From assembly GCA_040401595.1 (NCBI GenBank), contig JBBAOE010000012.1, positions 1 to 64,000 on the forward strand: a stretch of DNA of 64,000 bases, read 5' to 3'. The translations under genes were made by a program, and so were the position numbers. The stretch is from RFPW01 sp040401595. GTDB taxonomy: Bacteria > Pseudomonadota > Gammaproteobacteria > Burkholderiales > Burkholderiaceae_E. Position 1 is the stretch's first letter, and each line of letters opens with the position of its first letter. Under the pieces are notes generated by a model. The model saw nothing but the letters and a program-made list of their open reading frames with translations, searched no databases and had not been told where the DNA came from. Below, piece after piece: positions 40,687 to 47,686 of this stretch.

Positions 40687-41931
40687 ATGACGACGCTTGG
40701 AACGCCACTCTCGCCATCCGCGACCCGCGTGATGCTCCTGGGCGCTGGAGAACTCGGTAAGGAAGTGCTGTTGGCCTTGCAGCGACTCGGTGTTGAGACC
40801 ATCGCGGTAGATCGTTACGCCAACGCACCTGGACAGCAGGTGGCCCATCATGCACACACGATCACGATGAGTGACCCCGCGCAACTGCGTGCATTGATTG
40901 AGGCCGAACGCCCGCTCCTGGTCGTACCGGAGATTGAAGCGATTGCGACGCCTGAACTTCAGGCGCTCGAGGCCGAAGGCGTGGTTCGTGTGGTCCCGAC
41001 GGCGCGTGCCACCCGATTGACCATGGACCGTGAAGGTATCCGGCGCCTCGCAGCCGAGACTCTCGGCCTGCCGACGAGTCCGTATCAATTCTGCGATTCT
41101 TTGCCCGAACTGATTCAGGCGATCGATGGGGGAATTGGCTATCCCTGTATCGTGAAACCGGTGATGAGCAGCTCTGGCAAGGGTCAGAGCCGGATCAACG
41201 GTCCGACAGATATCGAGACCGCCTGGGACGCGGCGATGGCAGGCGGGCGGGTCGCGGCCGGGCGCATCATCGTTGAGGGCTTTGTTGACTTTGAGTATGA
41301 GATCACCTTACTGACCGTGCGTGCCCGCGGCGCGTCGGGGGCGATCGAGACGCATTTTTGTGAACCGATCGGACATCTGCAGGTCCATGGGGACTACGTT
41401 CAAAGCTGGCAGCCTCAAGTCATGTCCCCGCTTGCCCTGCATCGGGCCCAACAGATCGCCCAGGCGGTCACGGATGATCTGGGGCGCGGCCTCGATGGCG
41501 AGCCTGCGGGTCTTGGATTGTTCGGCGTTGAACTATTTGTGCGCGGCGATGAGGTCTGGTTCAGCGAAGTCAGCCCACGTCCGCACGATACCGGTCTGGT
41601 CACCCTGACAACGCAATGGCAGAGCGAGTTCGATCTGCATGCGCGCGCAATTCTGGGTCTACCGGTCGATACGCGCTTACGCAACCCGGGTGCGAGTGCC
41701 GTGATTTATGGGGGTGTCGATGCTGCGGGGATCGAGTTTGGCGGTATCGAGGAGGCGCTGGCGGTGCCAGGGACTGATCTGCGTCTCTTTGGCAAACCCG
41801 AGAGCTTTGTCAAGCGACGCATGGGGGTGGTCCTGGCCCATGCTGAAGATACGACCGTCGCGCGCTCCAGGGCGACGCAGGCGGCTTCGATGGTCAAACC
41901 CCGAAAGGCATCCAGCCCTGACGGCTGTTAG
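40687..41931 (+). CDS. purT: Formate-dependent phosphoribosylglycinamide formyltransferase
   Basis: A 414-residue ATP-grasp enzyme that makes formyl-GAR from GAR, formate and ATP in purine synthesis. Landmarks: RVMLLGAGELGKEVLLALQRLGVETIAVDRYANAPGQQVAHHAHTI, VVPEIEAIATPELQALE, YPCIVKPVMSSSGKGQS (ATP-binding lysine and glycine loop), VEGFVDFEYEITLLTVRA, and EVSPRPHDTGLVTL. These are diagnostic. The ATG 40687 is spaced 8 nt from a GGAG; a GTG at 40684 is an alternative. It is convergent with the ggt gene (11 bp apart). Confidence 0.95.
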   Translation: MTTLGTPLSPSATRVMLLGAGELGKEVLLALQRLGVETIAVDRYANAPGQQVAHHAHTITMSDPAQLRALIEAERPLLVVPEIEAIATPELQALEAEGVVRVVPTARATRLTMDREGIRRLAAETLGLPTSPYQFCDSLPELIQAIDGGIGYPCIVKPVMSSSGKGQSRINGPTDIETAWDAAMAGGRVAAGRIIVEGFVDFEYEITLLTVRARGASGAIETHFCEPIGHLQVHGDYVQSWQPQVMSPLALHRAQQIAQAVTDDLGRGLDGEPAGLGLFGVELFVRGDEVWFSEVSPRPHDTGLVTLTTQWQSEFDLHARAILGLPVDTRLRNPGASAVIYGGVDAAGIEFGGIEEALAVPGTDLRLFGKPESFVKRRMGVVLAHAEDTTVARSRATQAASMVKPRKASSPDGC

Positions 41932-41942
41932 CGGTGTTTCCT

Positions 41943-43853
41943 TCAGTCAACCAGAGGCGCACCGAGCGCCACGCCTTCGCGGCGAGGATCGGCGCCACCC
42001 ACGTAGATTGATCTTGAAGGGTTTGCAGGGTGCGCGGTTCGGACGATCGTTGCAATACCGCTGGATTGGGCCGATAACGACACGGTATGTCCCAATGCGC
42101 GCAGGCCGCTGAGGAGGGGATCATCGCTTGCCGGGCCGATCGCTGGATGTTCACCGCCCACCCCAGTTGTCGCGCTGTTGTTGGCGCCAAAATTGACCAT
42201 CGACGTGGCTTGCTGGGCATCGAGTTTCCAGTCGAGAACGCTGACCAATGTCTTGACAACGAATTGAATGATGCTTGGGCCACCGGGCGAACCGGTGGCC
42301 ATCAAAAAATCGCCGCGGCTGCCGTCCGCATTGCGGTGGAACACGACCGTCGGCGACATCGCGCTGGCAGGACGTTTGAGCGGCTCGACCCGGTTTGCAA
42401 TCGGCCCCACGGCGTCGGCGGGCTGGAAGGAAAAATCGGTCAGCTGATTGTTCAGCAAAAAACCGCGGGTGAAGTGAAAGGAGCCCATACCGCTCTCGAT
42501 CGTGCTGGTCAGCACCGCGACGTTGCCGGCTTTGTCGACGACGGTCGCATGGGTGGTGCCGTTTCCTTCGGCTGTGTTGTCCCCCAGGGCGAGGGTATTG
42601 GCAAATACGCCAGGCCGGGCGATGCCCATGCTTTTGTCGGTCGAGATGAGTGCAGCCCGCGATGCGAGGTAGTTCGGGTCCAGAAGGGAGTCGATGCCGC
42701 GACCGGGTAGCGCAACGAAATCGGTATCGGCCACATAACGATTGCGGTCTGCGTAGGCGAGCCGCTGGGCTTCGCTGATCAGGTGTACCCCCATGACGGT
42801 GGGCTTGCCACCGTCGCCATTGACCGCCGTGGGGGCATGGGCGGCGAGATCGAATTGTTCAAGAATGCCCAAGGTCTGAGCGATCGCAATGCCGCCAGTC
42901 GATGGTGGTCCCATTCCGCAGATCACGGTGTGGCGATAAGGCATGCAGACGGGATCGCGTCGCAGGGCGCGGTAATTGGCCAGATCGCTTAATTCGGTCA
43001 GGCCAGGCGTGATGCTCACCGGAGTGGGGATGCCGCCTTGGGTGACCTTGATCTTGTCGACAATGGCTTGCGCAATCGGACCGGTGTAGAACGCCTGGGC
43101 ACCCTCGCGGGCAATCGTTGCGAGCGTCGCGGCGTACTCGGGATTACGGATGGTAGTACCGACGGATTTGACGCTCAGATCCGGATTCAAAAAATAGGCG
43201 CTTGCGTCCGGGTCGCGCAGCAGATCGTTGCGGGCGTTGCGGATGGCAGCAGCCATTCGGGGGCTGATCGGAAAACCATCGGTGGCGATCCGGATCGCCG
43301 GTTGAAACACCGCTGACCACGATTGGCGACCGTAATCCCGATGGGCCAGTTCCAGCATGCGCAATACACCCGGGGTGCCGATTGACCTTCCGCTCGCACG
43401 CGTGCTCAAGAACGGGTGGCCCAGACTGGGCAGTGGATGGCCCGGATCGGTCGCACTGATCTGGCGCAGATAGTCCGGAGTTGCCGCGGCTGGAGCGGTT
43501 TCTCGCCCATCGTAGCTTTGCAGCCGGCGGGTCACGGCATCGTAATGAACGATGAATGCACCCCCCCCGATACCGGAGGATTGCGGTTCGACCAGTCCCA
43601 GCACCAGTTGAATCGCAATGGCAGCGTCAACGGCGCTTCCGCCCTGGCTTAAAACCTCACAGCCCGCATGGCTGGCCAGAGGATTGGCGGTGACGGCGAG
43701 GTAGCCCTGTGCAACGACCGGCTTTTTCCCGATTCGATAACCGGACTGCAATTCGGGCGCCCTGGGATCCGCTGCGAGGTTCGAGCGCACGACCATCGAA
43801 GTGGCCTCGAGGGGCGCAACGCAAGGCGTGACGTCGATCGGAAGAACAGGCAT
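41943..43853 (-). CDS. ggt: Gamma-glutamyltransferase
   Basis: A 636-residue Ntn-hydrolase that cleaves gamma-glutamyl bonds such as in glutathione. Landmarks: KPVVAQGYLAVTANPLASHAGCEVLSQGGSAVDAAIAIQLVLGLVEPQSSGIGGGAF and the autoprocessing NGTTHATVVD with nucleophile T433 (second T is T434). The substrate-binding SYDGRETAP is present. No signal peptide is seen: the N-terminus (MPVLPIDVTPCVAPLE) lacks a hydrophobic core, unlike the periplasmic E. coli enzyme, so localisation is unclear. Internal ATG at residue 20 is an alternative start. It lies 51 bp after the trpB2 gene, same strand. Confidence 0.9.
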   Translation of the reverse strand: MPVLPIDVTPCVAPLEATSMVVRSNLAADPRAPELQSGYRIGKKPVVAQGYLAVTANPLASHAGCEVLSQGGSAVDAAIAIQLVLGLVEPQSSGIGGGAFIVHYDAVTRRLQSYDGRETAPAAATPDYLRQISATDPGHPLPSLGHPFLSTRASGRSIGTPGVLRMLELAHRDYGRQSWSAVFQPAIRIATDGFPISPRMAAAIRNARNDLLRDPDASAYFLNPDLSVKSVGTTIRNPEYAATLATIAREGAQAFYTGPIAQAIVDKIKVTQGGIPTPVSITPGLTELSDLANYRALRRDPVCMPYRHTVICGMGPPSTGGIAIAQTLGILEQFDLAAHAPTAVNGDGGKPTVMGVHLISEAQRLAYADRNRYVADTDFVALPGRGIDSLLDPNYLASRAALISTDKSMGIARPGVFANTLALGDNTAEGNGTTHATVVDKAGNVAVLTSTIESGMGSFHFTRGFLLNNQLTDFSFQPADAVGPIANRVEPLKRPASAMSPTVVFHRNADGSRGDFLMATGSPGGPSIIQFVVKTLVSVLDWKLDAQQATSMVNFGANNSATTGVGGEHPAIGPASDDPLLSGLRALGHTVSLSAQSSGIATIVRTAHPANPSRSIYVGGADPRREGVALGAPLVD

Positions 43854-43904
43854 CGGCTGGCGCAGTCAGGGCGATGCCTGTTCATTCAGGACGGTGGCAG
43901 GGGA

Positions 43905-45266
43905 TCAGGCAACGCTCGGTAGCCCAGCCAACGCCATGGCAAGTTCGGCTTCGTCGTAGGCTTCGTCGACCAGTTCGCCAGCGAAGTACTTCTGATACGC
44001 CGTCATATCGAAGTGTCCATGCCCGCAGAGATTGAAGAGAATCGTTTCACTGCGACCTTCCCGCTTGCAACGCAGTGCCTCTTCAATCGCGCCCTTCACG
44101 GCATGGTTAGCTTCGGGTGCCGGAACGATCCCTTCGTGGCGCGCGAACAGAACGCCAGCGGCAAAACATTCGCCTTGCGTGTAGGCGCTTGCCTCGATGA
44201 GGTTGAGTTCCTTGAGGTGCGAGACCAGCGGCGCCATGCCGTGGTACCGAAGCCCGCCGGCATGAAAACTCGGTGGTGTGAAGGTGGAGCCCAGCGTATG
44301 CATTTTGGTGAGCGGGGTCATGTGCCCTGTATCGCCAAAATCGTAGGCATAGCGGCCCCGCGTGAGCGAGGGGCAGGCAGCGGGTTCGACTGCGACGATT
44401 CTGGGCTTGGGGCCGCCGCGCAGGCCGTGCCCGATGAAGGGGAACGCGATGCCTGAAAAATTGGAGCCACCGCCCGTGCAGCCGACCACCACGTCGGGCC
44501 AGAGATCGGCCATTTCCATTTGCAGCATGGATTCCTGACCGATGATGGTCTGGTGCAGGAGCACATGATTGAGAACGGAGCCAAGCGCATATTTCGTGTC
44601 GTCGCGCTGGGCAGCCAATTCCACCGCCTCGGAAATGGCGATCCCCAGACTGCCCGGATGATCGGGGCGTTGCGCGAGAACGCTGCGGCCGTAGACGGTC
44701 TCAGGCGATGGGGATGGCAGGCAGCGCGCGCCATAGGTTTCCATGACCGCCCGCCGATAGGGTTTCTGATCGTAGGACACACGGACCTGAAAGATCAGGA
44801 CTTCGAGGTCGAACAACGATCCTGCGAAGGCCAGCGAAGTACCCCACTGACCAGCGCCAGTCTCAGTCGTGAGTCGTTTCACCCCTGCCTGGGCGTTGTA
44901 GAACGCCTGAGGGACGGCGGTATTCGGTTTGTGACTCCCGGCTGGGCTCACGCCTTCGTATTTATAGAAAATCTTTGCTGGCGTCCCAAGCGCCTTTTCC
45001 AGTTGGTGCGCGCGGTACAGCGGGGCGGGACGCCACAGCCGATAGATGTCGCGAACGGGCTCGGGAATCTCGATTTCGCGCTCGGTCGAGACTTCCTGGA
45101 GAATCAGTTCCATCGGAAACAAGGGCGCCAGATCGTCTGGCCCGACCGGTTGCAGTGTCCCGGGATGCAGCACTGGTGGGGCCGCCTGAGGCAGGTCGGC
45201 CTGAATGTTGTACCAGAACTTGGGCATCTGGCTTTCATCGAGCAGATATTTGGTGGTTTGGCTCAT
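43905..45266 (-). CDS. trpB2: TrpB2-type tryptophan synthase beta subunit-like protein
   Basis: A 453-residue PLP-dependent enzyme of the TrpB2 subgroup, which is longer than TrpB1 at the N-terminus and does not pair with classical TrpA. Landmarks: RPAPLYRAHQLEKALGTPAKIFYKYEGVSPAGSHKPNTA with the PLP lysine K113, TETGAGQWGTSLAFAG, CTGGGSNFSG, and the C-terminal LFNLCGHGHFDM. It would convert indole plus serine to tryptophan, acting as an indole scavenger, or serve another beta-replacement. It starts at ATG 45266 after GGAG. No trpA or other trp gene is near. Confidence 0.9.
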   Translation of the reverse strand: MSQTTKYLLDESQMPKFWYNIQADLPQAAPPVLHPGTLQPVGPDDLAPLFPMELILQEVSTEREIEIPEPVRDIYRLWRPAPLYRAHQLEKALGTPAKIFYKYEGVSPAGSHKPNTAVPQAFYNAQAGVKRLTTETGAGQWGTSLAFAGSLFDLEVLIFQVRVSYDQKPYRRAVMETYGARCLPSPSPETVYGRSVLAQRPDHPGSLGIAISEAVELAAQRDDTKYALGSVLNHVLLHQTIIGQESMLQMEMADLWPDVVVGCTGGGSNFSGIAFPFIGHGLRGGPKPRIVAVEPAACPSLTRGRYAYDFGDTGHMTPLTKMHTLGSTFTPPSFHAGGLRYHGMAPLVSHLKELNLIEASAYTQGECFAAGVLFARHEGIVPAPEANHAVKGAIEEALRCKREGRSETILFNLCGHGHFDMTAYQKYFAGELVDEAYDEAELAMALAGLPSVA

Positions 45267-45452
45267 GATGGGTCTCCTGTGGCTGCAGCTTGATCGCCTC
45301 GAGAGTTTAATCGGCTTCTGGCGAGCATTTGGATTTCTTCATCGGTTGCAGGTCTCTGACCCTATTCGTTGTTTGGGTGCTTCAACCACTGGGCGTACCA
45401 TCGCGTCAAAGCGTCCTGAGATTTTGAACTGCTCAATGGAGTCGACCTGACC

Positions 45453-46238
45453 ATGTTTGCGACTGTGAACGATGTAAAACTGCATTACGAAATCGATGGT
45501 GACGGCCCATGGCTGACCCTGTCGCATTCGGTGGGCACCAACAACACCATGTGGGCCCCGCAAATCGCGGCGCTTTCCCGGCACTTCAAGGTGCTTCGAT
45601 TCGAAACCCGTGGGCATGGGCAGTCGGCGAGTCCTGCCGGTCCCTATCACATGAGCGATCTAGCCGACGATGTGCTGGCGCTTTGGGACTCGCTTGGAAT
45701 CCACCAGAGCCACTGGTTAGGACTGTCGATGGGGGGAATGATCGGGCAGACCCTGGCGATCAAAGCCCGTGAGCGCCTCTCTCGGTTGGTCCTCGCGAAC
45801 ACGACGGGCCGCGGTCCGGCCAATGCGGCCAGTCTATGGGCCGATCGTGCGGCCATGGCGAAGGCCAAGGGAATGGCTGCGATGGTGGAGGGTTCTCTCT
45901 CGCGCTGGTTTACGGAACCCTACCGTCTCGCCCATCCCGATGTGATGGCCAACGTTGGGGCCATGATCGAAGGATCTGCGGTCGAGGGCTATAGCGCATG
46001 CTGTATCGCGATTGGCGAAGTCAATACGCTCGAGGCGTTGACCCAGGTCGACATCCCGGCGCTGATCATCGTCGGTGATTCGGATCAGGCGACTCCGCCG
46101 TCGATGGCGCAGCAGCTCCACGAACATCTGGCGGGCTCACAACTGTGTGTCCTGCCCAAGGCGGCGCACCTCAGCAATGTCGAGCAGCCGGAGTTGTTCA
46201 CGCAGGCGGTGCTGGATTTCTTAATGCCAGCAGCCTGA
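45453..46238 (+). CDS. pcaD: 3-oxoadipate enol-lactonase-like alpha/beta hydrolase
   Basis: A 261-residue alpha/beta hydrolase closely resembling 3-oxoadipate enol-lactonase of the beta-ketoadipate pathway. Landmarks: LHYEIDGDGPWLTLSHSVGTNNTMWAPQIAALSRHFKVLRFETRGHGQS, nucleophile S92 in GLSMGGMIG, LIIVGDSDQATPP with the acid, and AAHLSNVEQP with the histidine. No other pca gene is adjacent, so the symbol is a similarity-based suggestion. It precedes the scaffold gap. Confidence 0.82.
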   Translation: MFATVNDVKLHYEIDGDGPWLTLSHSVGTNNTMWAPQIAALSRHFKVLRFETRGHGQSASPAGPYHMSDLADDVLALWDSLGIHQSHWLGLSMGGMIGQTLAIKARERLSRLVLANTTGRGPANAASLWADRAAMAKAKGMAAMVEGSLSRWFTEPYRLAHPDVMANVGAMIEGSAVEGYSACCIAIGEVNTLEALTQVDIPALIIVGDSDQATPPSMAQQLHEHLAGSQLCVLPKAAHLSNVEQPELFTQAVLDFLMPAA

Positions 46239-46241
46239 GGC

Positions 46242-46266
46242 TTTCGGGCTTCCCTTTCGGGCTTCC
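46242..46266. repeat. Left flank of gap: direct repeat
   Basis: The unit CTTTCGGGCTTCC is repeated twice (46242-46254, 46255-46267 truncated by the Ns). The right flank holds related GGGCTCC units, showing that the gap lies in a repeat array. Confidence 0.7.
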
Positions 46267-46366
46267 NNNNNNNNNNNNNNNNNNNNNNNNNNNNNNNNNN
46301 NNNNNNNNNNNNNNNNNNNNNNNNNNNNNNNNNNNNNNNNNNNNNNNNNNNNNNNNNNNNNNNNNN
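46267..46366. other. Assembly gap of 100 N
   Basis: Exactly 100 N, the conventional length for a gap of unknown size. It lies between convergent genes, in a repeat of GGGCTCC/GGGCTTCC units, so the missing sequence is probably more of the same array. Confidence 0.98.
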
Positions 46367-46409
46367 TTCGAGGCTCCCCTTTCGGGCTCCCGGTTTGGGT
46401 TTGCGGTTT

Positions 46410-46430
46410 GGGCTCCCCGAGTGGGAGCCC
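46410..46430. terminator. Stem-loop to the right of the gap
   Basis: GGGCTCCC (46410-46417), a 5-nt loop CGAGT, and GGGAGCCC (46423-46430) form an 8-bp perfect stem, 3 bp beyond the stop of the leftward FrnE-like gene. No U-tract. Candidate terminator in a repetitive region. Confidence 0.5.
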
Positions 46431-46433
46431 TCG

Positions 46434-47096
46434 TCAGGCGGGGGCTAGACCGGCGATTTCGCGTAGGGCCGCTTCGAACACTTCCACGGGATGGCCGCCT
46501 TCAATCAGATGCTCATCATTGATGATGATGGCGGGTACCGCGTGGATATCGGCCGCACGATAGAGGGCCTGGCGCTCTCGCACCGCATCCGAATAAAGAC
46601 CGCTTTCGAGCACACGCCGGGCGTCGCTCACGGAAAGCCCCGCCGAATCGACCACCGCCAATAAGACCTCGTGCGACTCGACGCATTCGGCGCGGCCCTG
46701 ATAGGACTCGAGCAGCGCTTTTTTCAGACGATACTGCTCGCCCGCTTGACCCTCCTCGGCAGCCCATTGCAGGAGCCGGTGAGCGTCGAAAGTGTTGTAG
46801 ACCCGACCCCGTCCCTCTGGGCGAAAGGTGAATCCAACTTCGGCCCCCCGTGCGGTGATCATAGCTCGGGTGCGCGCTTGTTGCTCTGGCGTTGATCCAT
46901 ATTTCTGCCGCAGATGCTCGCCGAGATCCTGACCACCGGGTGGCATGTCCGGATTGAGCTCAAAGGGCTGGAAATGGATCTCCGCGGTCACCTGGCCATC
47001 CAGGCGTTCCAGCGCTTTTTCCAGGGCGCCCAGACCGACTGCGCACCAAGGGCAGGCAATGTCGGAGACAAAATCGATTCGCATCGTTGTCGTCAT
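46434..47096 (-). CDS. DsbA-family (FrnE-like) oxidoreductase
   Basis: A 220-residue thioredoxin-fold protein of the DsbA/2-hydroxychromene-2-carboxylate isomerase-like FrnE group. The active site CPWC is near residue 15 (FVSDIACPWCAVGLGALEKAL), with the FxPF-like HFQPFELNPDMPPGG, and the C-terminal GVPAII-like HAVPAIIINDEHLIEGGHPVEVFE with the cis-proline. There is no signal peptide, so it is probably cytoplasmic. It starts 14 bp after the stop of the Csu pilus operon on the same strand and could be co-transcribed. An ATG four codons inside is an alternative start. Confidence 0.87.
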   Translation of the reverse strand: MTTTMRIDFVSDIACPWCAVGLGALEKALERLDGQVTAEIHFQPFELNPDMPPGGQDLGEHLRQKYGSTPEQQARTRAMITARGAEVGFTFRPEGRGRVYNTFDAHRLLQWAAEEGQAGEQYRLKKALLESYQGRAECVESHEVLLAVVDSAGLSVSDARRVLESGLYSDAVRERQALYRAADIHAVPAIIINDEHLIEGGHPVEVFEAALREIAGLAPA

Positions 47097-47110
47097 ACGT
47101 TGAGTGTCTT

Positions 47111-47686
47111 TCAGTAAGTGATCGTGACCGTGATGGTATCGCTATATGCCCCGGGTACAGCGTCCTGGCCGGCGGGGATCCTCCCGTAGGCGGCAATCGA
47201 AAAGTTGCGCGAGCTGTTGTTGTTCAAAAATTTGCCATTCCCTTGAACCACCAGCGCGGCGACCGTGCCGCTCCCGCCCGTCCCGTTGCCCCAGATGGTC
47301 GTTCTTGCCGCGCTGGTGTAGAGGTTGTAATTCAGGCGGTCGGTCCCCTTCGCCATCTGGCGGGAGGCAAAGCTATTGCTGGTTCCGGTCGAAAGCGTCA
47401 CTGTGGCGCCGGTCATGTTCGGATCTGCCCCGCCGCCCTTGCTACACGTCCCCGAGAAGGTCGCAACCGCCGTTTCGTTCAGGGTGTTGTCATAGCTACC
47501 GAAGATCGCTGAGGTGGTGTTGAGGGTGCAGGATGCGGCCATGACAAGACCTGAAACGAGCCCTGAAACGAGCGTACCGGCCAGACCCAGGCCAAGAGTC
47601 CAGCAGACTCGCACTGGCAGGCTGACCGGCAGTCCCAGTCCCAGTCGCAGTTTGAGGCGCAGTCCTCTCCCCAGCGTCGTATTCAT
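47111..47686 (-). CDS. Csu-type (SCPU domain) pilus subunit, tip-side position
   Basis: A 191-residue protein: long, low-complexity signal region (residues about 1-45, rich in L, G, R, V and built partly from tandem repeats), then a spore-coat-U-like pilin domain (ASCTLNTTSAIFGSYDNTLNETAVATFSGTCSK... YSDTITVTITY) with a cysteine pair. The last gene of the operon normally encodes the tip adhesin CsuE, but CsuE has two SCPU domains; this has one. Overlap with the usher by four bases shows coupling. ATG 47686 follows GGAG. Confidence 0.8.
   Translation of the reverse strand: MNTTLGRGLRLKLRLGLGLPVSLPVRVCWTLGLGLAGTLVSGLVSGLVMAASCTLNTTSAIFGSYDNTLNETAVATFSGTCSKGGGADPNMTGATVTLSTGTSNSFASRQMAKGTDRLNYNLYTSAARTTIWGNGTGGSGTVAALVVQGNGKFLNNNSSRNFSIAAYGRIPAGQDAVPGAYSDTITVTITY
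47550..47573. repeat. 12-bp tandem duplication in the pilin signal peptide
   Basis: CCTGAAACGAGC occurs twice in perfect tandem (47550-47561, 47562-47573). On the coding strand it adds L-V-S-G units to the hydrophobic core. A nearby CAGTCC hexamer array (about 47630-47650) adds L-G units. Confidence 0.85.

Noticed and set aside
43905..45266. A classical trpAB operon
   Set aside because: The gene is the TrpB2 type and no trpA is present nearby; the neighbours are ggt and a PcaD-like gene.
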